Positions 1-12,057 of a stretch of DNA of 64,000 nucleotides are shown here, one piece after another. Where the stretch lies: assembly GCA_029259815.1 (NCBI GenBank), contig JAJDEJ010000212.1, positions 1-64,000 on the forward strand, given 5' to 3'. This DNA comes from Planctomycetaceae bacterium (lineage in GTDB: Bacteria; Planctomycetota; Planctomycetia; Planctomycetales; Planctomycetaceae). The first letter of the stretch is position 1, and each line of letters starts with the position of its first letter. The notes under the pieces are model-generated. The model ran no database searches. It saw only the letters and a list, made by a program, of their open reading frames with translations, and was not told the DNA's origin. Both the position numbers and the translations under genes were made by a program.

Positions 1-2
1 TG

Positions 3-278
3 ATCAGCCGGACTGCCGAACAGCGTGAGGATGTGACGCTGATCGATATTCGATCGGAGTTCCTCGGACACGGCATTCACTGCCGCAAGTTTTGGCATCC
101 CGAATATGACTCTCGTGATCCACATTATTGGTACTTTGACAACCTCGAAGATCCCAATGATCGTGGATACGATGCGATCCGGCGTCTATTTCTCTTGGAG
201 ATGGCGAGAGTCCTGCCTGATCGGTTGCAAGAAAGACCGGACACGGACATTGATGAGGCTCCTGGTCAGGCACCGTGA
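3..278 (+). CDS. C-terminal fragment of a probable SGNH/GDSL-type hydrolase
   Basis: The reading frame is open from the first bases of the window, so the gene begins upstream and only about 91 codons are visible. The fragment holds GHGIHC, then DPHYWYFDNLEDPNDRGYD and an amphipathic tail. In my experience this resembles the end of planctomycete SGNH/GDSL hydrolases, where a His/Trp/Tyr-rich segment is followed by an N-x-RG motif before the last helix. The catalytic Ser block would lie outside the window, so activity cannot be judged. A GTG at 33 could be read as a start, but the frame continues upstream of it and the fragment has no N-terminal domain features. Another hydrolase family is possible. 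Confidence 0.5.
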   Translation: MSRTAEQREDVTLIDIRSEFLGHGIHCRKFWHPEYDSRDPHYWYFDNLEDPNDRGYDAIRRLFLLEMARVLPDRLQERPDTDIDEAPGQAP

Positions 279-407
279 TTCTTTGGTTCAGCCGAAATCG
301 AAACTCCACTTCCTCGAAGAAGCCTCTGTTCACAGTTATGATGTGCGGCTTGCTGAATCCAAACAATTTCACTGCGAAACGATGAATTGTCGAGCAGCTG
401 AAACTAT

Positions 408-434
408 TCCCTATTCGCTACTCCCTATTCGCTA
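408..434 (+). repeat. 13-bp direct repeat upstream of gnd
   Basis: The 13-mer TCCCTATTCGCTA occurs at 408-420 and again at 422-434, ending just before the gnd start at 442. There is no Shine-Dalgarno-like sequence in this stretch, so it may replace or displace the normal leader. Function unknown. Confidence 0.6.
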
Positions 435-441
435 ACAAACC

Positions 442-1905
442 ATGCAACACGATATCGGACTCATTGGACTGGCCGTCATGGGCCAGAATCTCGTTCTCAA
501 CATTGCTAATCATGGCTTCTCGATCGGCGTGTACAACCGCACGACCCAGACGATGGAGGAGTTCGTCGGTGGCCTGAAGGATGAGCCGGTCGACAAGGTG
601 TGGGAAGGCTCTGCTGACCGCATTGGCGGGTATGCGACGCTGGAGGAGTTCGTCGGCTCACTCAAGCGACCGCGACGGGTGATGATCATGGTCAAGGCGG
701 GAGCGCCGGTCGATGCGGTCATCGATCAACTCAAGCCGCTGCTGGAGCCGGGCGACATCATCATTGATGGAGGCAATGCCGACTTCAACGATACCAATCG
801 GCGGTCGAAGGAACTGCGGGATGAGGGCTTCCTGTTCATCGGCACCGGCGTCTCGGGCGGCGAAGAAGGCGCACTCAAGGGGCCGTCGATCATGCCGGGT
901 GGTCACAAGGAGGCATGGCCGCATGTGAAGGACATTCTGCAATCCATCTCGGCGAAGGTCGGCCCGAACGATGACATCCCGTGTTGCGACTGGGTCGGCG
1001 AGGACGGTGCCGGTCACTACGTGAAGATGGTGCATAACGGCATCGAGTACGGTGACATGCAGCTCATCTGCGAGGCGTACTACCTTCTCAAGCACTGCAT
1101 TGGTGCGACCAATGAACAGCTCTATCAGACATTTAAGGAATGGAATGAAAGCGAGCTCGAAAGTTATCTCATCGAGATCACCCGGGACATTTTTACTGTC
1201 AAAGATGAGGAATCTGGAGAATATCTCGTCGATCAGATCCTCGACACGGCGAAGCAAAAGGGAACGGGCAAATGGATGTCGCAGCACGCACTCGATCTCG
1301 GCGTGCCGACGACCCTGATTACCGAGGCCGTCTATGCGCGGTGTCTGTCAGGACAGAAGGACGCTCGTGTGCGTGCCTCGAAGGTGCTGGAGGGTCCAAA
1401 GGTCTCGTTCGATGGCGACCCCAATCAGTTCGCCGACGACGTCCGACAGGCACTGTATGCATCGAAGCTCGTGAGCTATGCACAAGGCTATGTGCAGCTC
1501 GACGCAGCGGCAGATGAGTTCGAGTGGAAGCTCGACAACGGCAGCATCGCCCTCCTCTGGCGCGGCGGCTGCATCATCCGTTCGACGTTCCTCCAGGACA
1601 TCAAGGAGGCCTTTGACAAAAACCCGGATCTCGAAAACCTGCTCCTCGACGACTTCTTCAAGTCGGCCATCGACAAGGCCCAACCCGCATGGCGACGCGT
1701 GGTCGCGACCGCCGTCGAGCAGGGTCTGCCCGCTCCCGGCTTCACAGCGGCTCTCTCCTACTATGACGGCTACCGTCGCGAACGTCTGCCGGCCAATCTC
1801 CTGCAGGCCCAACGCGACTACTTCGGTGCCCACACCTACGAACGTGTCGACAAGCCACGTGGCGAGACGTTCCACACCGACTGGATTCGCGAGCGGATAG
1901 TTTAG
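442..1905 (+). CDS. gnd: 6-phosphogluconate dehydrogenase, decarboxylating
   Basis: Catalyses NADP-dependent oxidative decarboxylation of 6-phosphogluconate to ribulose 5-phosphate in the cytoplasmic oxidative pentose phosphate pathway. The 487-residue length is normal for the long homodimeric form. Visible signatures are the N-terminal Rossmann motif GLAVMGQNL, the substrate-loop motif [19 protein letters not shown], the catalytic block [14 protein letters not shown] and the C-terminal [14 protein letters not shown] segment. The ATG start is preceded by a short direct repeat rather than a clear ribosome site. No other pentose-phosphate gene is adjacent, so it appears to be transcribed alone or with unknown downstream genes. 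Confidence 0.97.
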   Translation: MQHDIGLIGLAVMGQNLVLNIANHGFSIGVYNRTTQTMEEFVGGLKDEPVDKVWEGSADRIGGYATLEEFVGSLKRPRRVMIMVKAGAPVDAVIDQLKPLLEPGDIIIDGGNADFNDTNRRSKELRDEGFLFIGTGVSGGEEGALKGPSIMPGGHKEAWPHVKDILQSISAKVGPNDDIPCCDWVGEDGAGHYVKMVHNGIEYGDMQLICEAYYLLKHCIGATNEQLYQTFKEWNESELESYLIEITRDIFTVKDEESGEYLVDQILDTAKQKGTGKWMSQHALDLGVPTTLITEAVYARCLSGQKDARVRASKVLEGPKVSFDGDPNQFADDVRQALYASKLVSYAQGYVQLDAAADEFEWKLDNGSIALLWRGGCIIRSTFLQDIKEAFDKNPDLENLLLDDFFKSAIDKAQPAWRRVVATAVEQGLPAPGFTAALSYYDGYRRERLPANLLQAQRDYFGAHTYERVDKPRGETFHTDWIRERIV

Positions 1906-1917
1906 GACATCTCGCGA

Positions 1918-2436
1918 ATGCCAAATCTCGTGACGAGACATCGAACACTGGCCGCGATATCCGTCCTCTCTATCGTAGGGATTGGGGCATTGTGGCTCGG
2001 CTACTCTGTGGATAGTGCTGACGGTGTCGGAATTGCTGGAAGCATCGCATCAGTGGCTGGGCTCATCGTTTCCGCATACGTTGCACTCACAGTCAGACGC
2101 ATTCGTGTACGCTACATTCGACAAGTCGTCTTCAAGGAGTGCTTGGGAAAGCTCAAAGCTCACCGGCGAAACCTCTCGAGTGCTATCAATAACAACGATG
2201 GAGACCGAGTGAGGCAACAACTTGCGCGGGTGAATGCGGTCTTGGCCAGAATCGCTCTTCACGTGCCAGAGACTCTGCAAGTAGAATGGAGTGACCAGCG
2301 ATTTAACGCTGTCTTGAATTCAGATGATCTAATTGTTGCGGTAAGGGCGAACGAAATCTTGTACATGATCGATGAGCGAATGGAGACACTCTCGCTTATG
2401 CTCACAGAGATGGAGTGGGGTGATGACAACGACTGA
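1918..2436 (+). CDS. unknown protein with two N-terminal membrane segments
   Basis: A 172-residue protein I do not recognise. Residues about 10-30 and 38-60 are two hydrophobic segments separated by a short loop, followed by a basic stretch (VRRIRVRYIR) and a roughly 110-residue helical cytoplasmic-type region without cysteines. This suggests a small inner-membrane anchor with a soluble helical tail. It starts 12 bases after gnd ends and overlaps the next gene by 14 bases, so the pair is probably cotranscribed. Codon use and base composition look more AT-rich than in gnd or the downstream DinB gene, which hints at recent acquisition. Confidence 0.6.
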   Translation: MPNLVTRHRTLAAISVLSIVGIGALWLGYSVDSADGVGIAGSIASVAGLIVSAYVALTVRRIRVRYIRQVVFKECLGKLKAHRRNLSSAINNNDGDRVRQQLARVNAVLARIALHVPETLQVEWSDQRFNAVLNSDDLIVAVRANEILYMIDERMETLSLMLTEMEWGDDND

Positions 2437-2812
2437 CAAACACAGCAAGTGGAATGACGCGACACAGCGGTTGATTGACAAAACTGACTCAGGCGAGCTC
2501 ACTTGGGTCTCTAATCATGAGTTGTGCCAGAGACGGGCCGATGAATCAGAATTCATTGGTCCAGCATATCTTACTGAATTCGGTGGAAAACAGATCGCCG
2601 TCTATGAGTACCGGTATAAGAACTACATCGATGCAGATGAATGGTTCTGGGATACTGGCGTGTCAATCGAATTCGTGAACAGTGAACTCGAAACTGAATG
2701 GAGATGGCCATCTCCTACAGGTCGGATGATGCTCCTTGATTCCATTCGATACAAGACAGCGAATGCTGATACATTTCTGCACCAATTGCTCACTGACCAT
2801 CCGGCTCAATAA
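2423..2812 (+). CDS. unknown small soluble protein
   Basis: A 129-residue protein that I do not recognise. The chosen ATG at 2423 overlaps the end of the preceding gene by 14 bases. A longer frame from 2372 exists but would overlap much more. It has no signal peptide, membrane segment or metal motif. It is rich in aromatic and acidic residues, with blocks such as YEYRYKNYIDADEWFWDTG and a WRWPSPTGR turn, which suggests a compact beta-rich fold. It shares the AT-richer composition of its upstream partner. The next gene starts 2 bases after it ends, which could mean cotranscription with the DinB-like gene. Confidence 0.55.
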   Translation: MTTTDKHSKWNDATQRLIDKTDSGELTWVSNHELCQRRADESEFIGPAYLTEFGGKQIAVYEYRYKNYIDADEWFWDTGVSIEFVNSELETEWRWPSPTGRMMLLDSIRYKTANADTFLHQLLTDHPAQ

Positions 2813-2814
2813 AC

Positions 2815-3321
2815 ATGTTCGAGCAAGAGGTCACTCTCAACCGTTTCCTGCTCAAGTACCTCAACGGTATGATGCAGGATGTCGATGATGCGGATCTCGC
2901 AAAGCGGCTGGCAGACGGAGGCAACTCGGCGTTATGGATTCTCGGACATCTCGCGATCGTCGCCGACTCGACCGGTCGGGTGTTTGGATTGCCGCCTTTG
3001 CAGTCGAAGGAGTGGCGACGAACGTTCAATCCGGGGACTGACGGTGAGGTCCCAGACGCGGGTGAGGTCCCAGACGCGGGTGAGTTCACGAAGCAGCAGA
3101 TGCTCGATGCGATTCATCAGGGGTACAAGCAATTGTATCCGGCAGCCGAGGCTGCGGAAGCGGAGGTGATGGCGGAGCCTCACGGCATCGGCCTCTTGAA
3201 CGGCTCCGGACTCGAGACGCGGTCCGACTTCGTCGCTCACATCCTCACGACCCACATGGCGATGCACATTGGTCAGTTGTCTTACTGGAGACGACAAAAT
3301 GGCGGAGCGATCATTGTTTGA
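2815..3321 (+). CDS. DinB/YfiT-like four-helix metal-binding protein
   Basis: A 168-residue DinB-superfamily protein. Members are four-helix bundles with three metal-ligand histidines, and some act as thiol-dependent transferases. Here the first ligand region is WILGHLAIVAD (about residues 42-52) and the last two lie in HILTTHMAMHIGQLSYWRR near the C terminus. The middle carries an in-frame duplication GEVPDAGEVPDAGE that comes from an 18-bp tandem DNA repeat at 3043-3078. The substrate is unknown. The gene directly follows the preceding small gene and is convergent with the zinc-ribbon gene, with a gap of only 3 bases. Confidence 0.75.
   Translation: MFEQEVTLNRFLLKYLNGMMQDVDDADLAKRLADGGNSALWILGHLAIVADSTGRVFGLPPLQSKEWRRTFNPGTDGEVPDAGEVPDAGEFTKQQMLDAIHQGYKQLYPAAEAAEAEVMAEPHGIGLLNGSGLETRSDFVAHILTTHMAMHIGQLSYWRRQNGGAIIV
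3043..3078 (+). repeat. 18-bp in-frame tandem duplication inside the DinB-like gene
   Basis: The unit GGTGAGGTCCCAGACGCG occurs twice head-to-tail, at 3043-3060 and 3061-3078, followed by a partial third copy (GGTGAG). Each unit encodes GEVPDA, so the reading frame is kept. Confidence 0.9.
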
Positions 3322-3324
3322 ACC

Positions 3325-3798
3325 TCAGCGGGGTGACGACTTCGCGGCCTCTTCCAGTCGCAGCTTTTCCTGCCGATACCGTTCGGCGATCTCGTGATCG
3401 AACACGGGGTGCTCACTGAGGTCACCTCCCGGGTGCCTGGCGCCGCAGCGGTAGCAAACGAGCACGTCCGGCATGACCGCGAACAGCACGAGGTCGGCGG
3501 CGGCGAAGGCGAGCAGGATGCCGAGTGCCCACACCGGTCGATGGTAGTACCAGGCAATCGAACTCAGAATGGCACCCGCGGCCACGAAGGTCAGACCGAT
3601 GGATTGTGGAAAGTCCTTCTGACGCCAGAGGTCGTGGTTGCCGCAGACGAGGCAGTGAGAGGGGGCGGCTGCATCTGTCGTTGACTGTGTGACAGAGCGT
3701 TCCCAGTCACAGAAACCGCAGCTGACACTTTGTGCGTCTTCCATCCCCGGATTCAGATTTTGTGCCTCACATTGAGGGCATTGGAATTGAAGCTTCAT
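3325..3798 (-). CDS. zinc-ribbon membrane protein of unknown function
   Basis: A 157-residue protein with three cysteine-pair knuckles: CPQC and CGFC near residues 8 and 27, CLVC at about 49, and CYRCG at about 115. Two hydrophobic segments (about residues 68-86 and 90-110) lie between the second and third knuckles. The predicted topology puts both ribbon regions on the same side of the membrane. The C terminus is a charged helix (EIAERYRQEKLRLEEAAK). This architecture is common in planctomycete hypothetical proteins and may sense metal or protein partners, but no function is established. It is divergent from the HtrA-like gene at 4106. Confidence 0.7.
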   Translation of the reverse strand: MKLQFQCPQCEAQNLNPGMEDAQSVSCGFCDWERSVTQSTTDAAAPSHCLVCGNHDLWRQKDFPQSIGLTFVAAGAILSSIAWYYHRPVWALGILLAFAAADLVLFAVMPDVLVCYRCGARHPGGDLSEHPVFDHEIAERYRQEKLRLEEAAKSSPR

Positions 3799-4105
3799 GC
3801 GAGGGCATTGCAGGAGGAGAGGGAGTGATAAATCGGGCCTGTCATTCTACGATGATCTCGGTGGACTGTCCCGCTTGGTGCCGAAACGTTGCCCGGATTC
3901 CGACAAATCGGAAGCGAGTGCGACAAGCATGAGAGTGTCGCAGAATCCGGACATCGGATGGTCAATGTTTCCTGTCTGATCCTCTACTGAAACCGCTACA
4001 CTGGTCTGACGAGTCGCAAATGACTTTTCTACCGTCATGAAATTCCCGAAACTGGGAGTCGTGTTGCTCAACAGTATCATCATTTCTGACCCCGACTGAT
4101 TGCAC
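3799..4105. other. divergent intergenic region, 307 bases
   Basis: It separates the minus-strand zinc-ribbon gene from the plus-strand protease gene and so must carry promoters for both. I see no convincing -35/-10 pair, operator palindrome, RNA gene or coding region in it. The short open frames here lack ribosome sites. Confidence 0.5.
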
Positions 4106-5296
4106 ATGATGAACGACGAATCTCTCATTCCGAATAACGACGAGCAGTCGGCCCCTCGGTCGTCTGGCGGAGGTGGCTGGCTCATCCTCGCCCTGTTGGT
4201 CGTTGTCTTCGCTCTGTTGATTGACCGCTTTCAATCGGATGCTGCGAATCCGAATCTTGGGCGGCGTGCGATCACGCCACGGGGTGACCTGTCCGAGGTT
4301 GAGAAGTCGCAAATCGAGATCTTCAATGAGTCCTCGCCGTCTGTGGTGCATATCACGACGGCGTCATTGCGACGACTGTCGGACTTCACCATCACGGAGA
4401 GCCCCGATGGAACCGGGACTGGTTTTCTCTGGAGCGAAGATGGATACATCGTCACCAATTACCACGTCGTCCAGGGAAGTGTTGAGAACGGTGGTCGCTT
4501 GTATGTGACTTTGGCGGACAACACATCCCATGGCGCCAATGTTGTCGGATTTGAACCGGCTTATGATGTCGCTGTGCTGAAGATCGATGTCGGCAATCGC
4601 AAGTTGAAGACACTTCCGGTGGGAACTTCGTCCGACTTGCAGGTCGGCCAGAACGTGTACGCGATTGGCAGTCCCTTCGGTTTGGATCAGACGCTCACCA
4701 CCGGCGTCATCAGCGGACTCGGACGTGAACTCCAGTCGAGGAATGGACGCATCTTTGACGTCATTCAAACCGATGCAGCCATCAACCCCGGGAACTCGGG
4801 TGGTCCGCTGCTCGATAGTGCGGGCCGTCTGATCGGCGTCAACACGGCCATCTACAGTCCGTCGGGAGCATCGAGCGGCGTCGGCTTCGCAGTGCCGGTT
4901 GATGCGGTTAATCGGGCCGTTCCCGAATTGATTCAGTATGGCAAGAACCAGCGTCCGATCTTGGGGATCGTGCCGTTTCCTGACTCGAAGTTTCGCGCGT
5001 TAAAACAACTTGATGGCTTCCCGATTCCAAGGCAGATGGAGGGAGTGCTCCTGCAATCTGTTCCGGAGGGTAGCGGTGCTGCAGCGGCTGGGCTCAGGGG
5101 GACAGTGATCGAAAGTGAAGACGCTCAACTCGGGGACTTGATCACAGCCATCAACCAACGCGCAATCACCGACTGGGTTTCGCTCTTCGATGAACTCGAT
5201 CGGCATGAGCCGGGCGACACGGTCAGTGTCACCATTTGGCGCGATGGCAGTGAGAATCAGATCGACGTTGTCTTGCAGAGTGCATCGGACAGATAG
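4106..5296 (+). CDS. membrane-anchored HtrA/DegP-like serine protease (S1C) with one PDZ domain
   Basis: A 396-residue envelope protease. A single hydrophobic segment at about residues 25-41 follows a short cytoplasmic tail, so the catalytic part should face the periplasm. The trypsin-like triad is intact: H120 in TNYHVV, D154 in YDVAVLK and S231 in NPGNSGGPL. One PDZ domain follows at about residues 280-390, with a carboxylate-binding loop near EGVLLQSVPEGSG. It resembles DegS or single-PDZ HtrA in layout and would degrade or sense misfolded envelope proteins. ATG 4106 is preferred to the TTG at 4100; ATG 4109 is equally possible. It is one of five trypsin-like genes in the window. Confidence 0.9.
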   Translation: MMNDESLIPNNDEQSAPRSSGGGGWLILALLVVVFALLIDRFQSDAANPNLGRRAITPRGDLSEVEKSQIEIFNESSPSVVHITTASLRRLSDFTITESPDGTGTGFLWSEDGYIVTNYHVVQGSVENGGRLYVTLADNTSHGANVVGFEPAYDVAVLKIDVGNRKLKTLPVGTSSDLQVGQNVYAIGSPFGLDQTLTTGVISGLGRELQSRNGRIFDVIQTDAAINPGNSGGPLLDSAGRLIGVNTAIYSPSGASSGVGFAVPVDAVNRAVPELIQYGKNQRPILGIVPFPDSKFRALKQLDGFPIPRQMEGVLLQSVPEGSGAAAAGLRGTVIESEDAQLGDLITAINQRAITDWVSLFDELDRHEPGDTVSVTIWRDGSENQIDVVLQSASDR

Positions 5297-5609
5297 AACG
5301 ACTGATCTCGGGGCGATTCGATGCTGCGTGGGCGCGAATGTTGCTCCATGAACTGGCATCAGAACCATTCGTCGCTGGATTCTTAACTCTTGCGAGTTCA
5401 GCTACTTGTGGAATAAGAGAAGTGAAACCAACGAGAAACAACGAACGGCTGGGCCGCTATCGTTTTCACGAGAGTCGAGTCGTTTGCAACTGACAGGTCT
5501 GTTGCCAACAATCAAGATCGACCTAACCGGCGATGGTTCTCGACGTTGACTGCCCGGTCAACGATCATGCAGAACCGGCATCTTCCCCACAGCGAGATAA
5601 GGACACATC
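5297..5609. other. intergenic region upstream of the SMP-30 gene
   Basis: 313 bases between two plus-strand genes. It ends with a plausible ribosome site (AAGGA) before ATG 5610. A weak hairpin (GTTGAC, 6-base loop, GTCAAC) lies around 5546-5563. I see no gene, RNA or clear promoter in it. Confidence 0.5.
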
Positions 5610-7076
5610 ATGCGACTCCTACGACATCAAGTCCTCGTTGGCACTGCCCTGGTGGCCTGCACTGTTTGTATCACCACTGTCGGCACAGCGGCTGAGCTTT
5701 CGGACCTTGTTGGCGGGGACGTGAAACAGGTCGTGACGGATTGCAAGTTTACCGAAGGGCCGGCGTGGCACCCGGATGGGTATCTGCTCTTCACGGACAT
5801 CCCCAACAACCGCATCGTGCGTGTGCTCCCCGATGGGTCGCACGATGACTGGATGACCGATTCTGACGGCGCCAATGGTCTGATGTGTGATCAACAGGGG
5901 GACGTGTTCGCAGCCCAGGGTGATGCCCACCGTGTTGTGAGGCTGCGAGCTGCATCCGACGGTCAGACGGGCGAAGTTGCGGAAGTGTTGACCGCTGAGT
6001 TTGAGGGTCAGCCCTTCAACAAGCCGAATGACCTCGCCCTCGACACGCACGGCGGGCTGTATTTCACTGATCCCAATTACACGCGGAACGACCCATCTCA
6101 ACCCGTCGAAGGCGTGTACTACCTGAGTACCGATAAGAAGGTCACACGCGTGGTCGATGACCTCCCACGTCCGAACGGAGTCCTGGTCTCTGCGGATGGA
6201 CAATCTCTTTATGTCGCCAACATTAAGCTGCGAAAGATCATGCGGTATGAGATCGTCGGGCCGGGACAGATCTCCCAGGGCGAAGTGATCTTCACCGGTG
6301 ACGAATCGTTGGATGGCGGCGGACCGGACGGGATGAGCCTCGACGAGCAGGGCAACATTTACGCGACCTACAAATCGGTCGTTGTGCTGACCTCAGAGGG
6401 CGAACTGATCGGTCGCATCGAAATCCCGGAAGGCCCCGCAAACTGTGCCTTCGGCGGACCCGACAACAAGACACTCTACGTGACAGCACGCACGAGTCTG
6501 TATTCCATCCCGATGAAAGTCGCCGGCATTGCACTCCGTGCGACCGGACCTGGTGTCGCAGGAGCAGCTGATGCGGGTGCCAGTGAGACGCGAGAGATCA
6601 AAGCAGGACCGCTGACGTTGCAGGTGCCCGAGGATTGGAAACAGGAACGTCCTTCTAACAAGCTGCGGCTGGTCCAATTTGTCATTCCCGCAGCAGAGGG
6701 TGATGCAGAGGGAGCGGAACTCGTTCTCTCAGGCCCCTTCGGGGGGTCAGAACAACAAAACATCCAACGTTGGATCAGCCAATTCGACGCGGATGGCCGA
6801 GAACTCAAGATGACCCAGGGTGAGACTGAACAAGGGAAGTACATCCTCGTTGACCTGACCGGCACCTATAACAAGACCATCGGCCTTCCTATCCGCCGTC
6901 AAACGAAGCCAATGCCCGGCTCACGCGTGCTTAACGTGATGCTCATGGCCAAGGGCGGCGGCAACTACTTCTTCAAGCTGGCCGGTCCGGAGAAGACAGT
7001 GACCAGTGTTTCGGAAGCTCTGCGCGCGTCGTTTGGCGGTGATGACTCCCAAGAGTCTGAGTATAAGCTCGACTAA
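5610..7076 (+). CDS. secreted SMP-30/gluconolactonase-type beta-propeller with extra C-terminal domain
   Basis: A 488-residue exported protein with an N-terminal signal peptide that ends at about residue 28. Residues about 35-310 form an SMP-30/gluconolactonase/LRE six-bladed propeller. The metal-site motifs are TEGPAW, NKPNDLALD, RPNGVLVS and GPDGMSLDEQGN. Family members hydrolyse sugar lactones or related esters, and the substrate here is unknown. After a short Ala/Gly linker, residues about 330-480 form a second domain (starting GPLTLQVPEDWK) that I know only as a free-standing domain of unknown function in planctomycete secreted proteins, so this is a fusion. The ribosome site AAGGA supports the ATG. 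A cytochrome gene follows 81 bases downstream. Confidence 0.85.
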   Translation: MRLLRHQVLVGTALVACTVCITTVGTAAELSDLVGGDVKQVVTDCKFTEGPAWHPDGYLLFTDIPNNRIVRVLPDGSHDDWMTDSDGANGLMCDQQGDVFAAQGDAHRVVRLRAASDGQTGEVAEVLTAEFEGQPFNKPNDLALDTHGGLYFTDPNYTRNDPSQPVEGVYYLSTDKKVTRVVDDLPRPNGVLVSADGQSLYVANIKLRKIMRYEIVGPGQISQGEVIFTGDESLDGGGPDGMSLDEQGNIYATYKSVVVLTSEGELIGRIEIPEGPANCAFGGPDNKTLYVTARTSLYSIPMKVAGIALRATGPGVAGAADAGASETREIKAGPLTLQVPEDWKQERPSNKLRLVQFVIPAAEGDAEGAELVLSGPFGGSEQQNIQRWISQFDADGRELKMTQGETEQGKYILVDLTGTYNKTIGLPIRRQTKPMPGSRVLNVMLMAKGGGNYFFKLAGPEKTVTSVSEALRASFGGDDSQESEYKLD

Positions 7077-7157
7077 CGGTTACAGAAGGACGGACTGGGA
7101 AGTCCATCCGACCAGTTCCTGTGCGACTCCTGTCTGATTCCCCGCTTGGAGACCGTG

Positions 7158-11276
<4,119 letters not shown>

Positions 11277-11284
11277 GGAATTAG

Positions 11285-11836
11285 ATGGACTACGAAGTCG
11301 AATTGAAGTTTCGGTTGACGTCGGCAGGCGATGTCCTCGCACGTCTCGAAGGACTCGGCGTTACCGTGGGACCACCGGTCGAGCAGAGAGATTCCTACTT
11401 CAATCATCCGTCTCGGGATTTTGCACAGACTGATGAGGCATTCCGCATTCGATCGGTCGGCGACGAGAATCGACTGACCTACAAGGGACCAAAGGTTGAC
11501 ACGCAAACTAAGACGCGGCAGGAAAATGAGGTGTCGATTGCGGCGGGTCAGGCGGCGTGTGAGCAAATAGCGGCCATGTTGATGTCGCTCGGCTTCCGGC
11601 AAGTGCGGACGGTCATCAAGCATCGACGGATCGGACACCTGCGATGGGAAGATTGGACGGTCGAGGTCGCGCTCGATGATGTCCCGCCTGTGGGCCAGTT
11701 CATCGAGTTGGAGTCGATCGCCGATGAGTCGAATTGGCAGGCGGCCCGCGATTCACTCCTGAGATTCGCAGATCAACTTCAGTTGACCGAGCCCGAGCGA
11801 CGGTCCTATCTGCAACTCGTTTTGGAGTCCGACTGA
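11285..11836 (+). CDS. cyaB: CYTH-domain protein, class IV adenylate cyclase/thiamine-triphosphatase-like
   Basis: A 183-residue cytoplasmic CYTH protein. The hallmark ExExK motif is at the very start (EVELKF, with E4, E6 and K8), and further tunnel residues are seen in RIRSVG, TYKGPK and EVALDDV. CYTH enzymes bind triphosphates with divalent metal and include CyaB-type adenylate cyclases and triphosphatases; the sequence alone does not decide between them. The ribosome site GAGGA overlaps the end of the cytochrome gene, so translation may be coupled, although no functional link is evident. The symbol follows the CyaB branch and is tentative. Confidence 0.8.
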   Translation: MDYEVELKFRLTSAGDVLARLEGLGVTVGPPVEQRDSYFNHPSRDFAQTDEAFRIRSVGDENRLTYKGPKVDTQTKTRQENEVSIAAGQAACEQIAAMLMSLGFRQVRTVIKHRRIGHLRWEDWTVEVALDDVPPVGQFIELESIADESNWQAARDSLLRFADQLQLTEPERRSYLQLVLESD

Positions 11837-11922
11837 CGAAGCGGGGCAAACTGTGAGATTGGTCCTTCCCAAGCTGCTTCCCATTCAAGACAATTCCGCT
11901 GGAAGGGCTTGCCGGGCAATTA

Positions 11923-11934
11923 GAACGTCTGTAC
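11923..11934. promoter_or_regulatory. possible LexA-like half-palindrome upstream of recA
   Basis: GAACGTCTGTAC differs by one base from the GAAC-N4-GTTC operator known from Gram-positive LexA. It lies 124 bases before the recA start. A nearby TTGAAC at 11943-11948 could be a -35 element, but no clear -10 follows. Planctomycete LexA operators are not known to me, so this is only a candidate. Confidence 0.2.
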
Positions 11935-12005
11935 ACTATTGTTGAACTATCGATTATCGAGAGCACCCCGGCTTTCGCCAGCGTCAGCGAAGCCAGTTTG
12001 ACGGA

Positions 12006-12035
12006 ACCCACTTAGACGCAACCCACTTAGACGCA
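12006..12035 (+). repeat. 15-bp tandem repeat in the recA leader
   Basis: The unit ACCCACTTAGACGCA occurs at 12006-12020 and 12021-12035, exactly head-to-tail, 23 bases before the recA ATG and just upstream of the ribosome site GGAG (12046-12049). It would be in the 5' untranslated leader. Confidence 0.85.
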
Positions 12036-12057
12036 ACATTGACGCGGAGACACGATC

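Noticed and set aside
658-1287. 209-residue minus-strand frame over gnd
   Set aside because: Antisense shadow of gnd with low-complexity Arg-rich sequence.
12006-12035. Possible CRISPR-like repeat before recA
   Set aside because: Only two adjacent units with no spacer; not an array.
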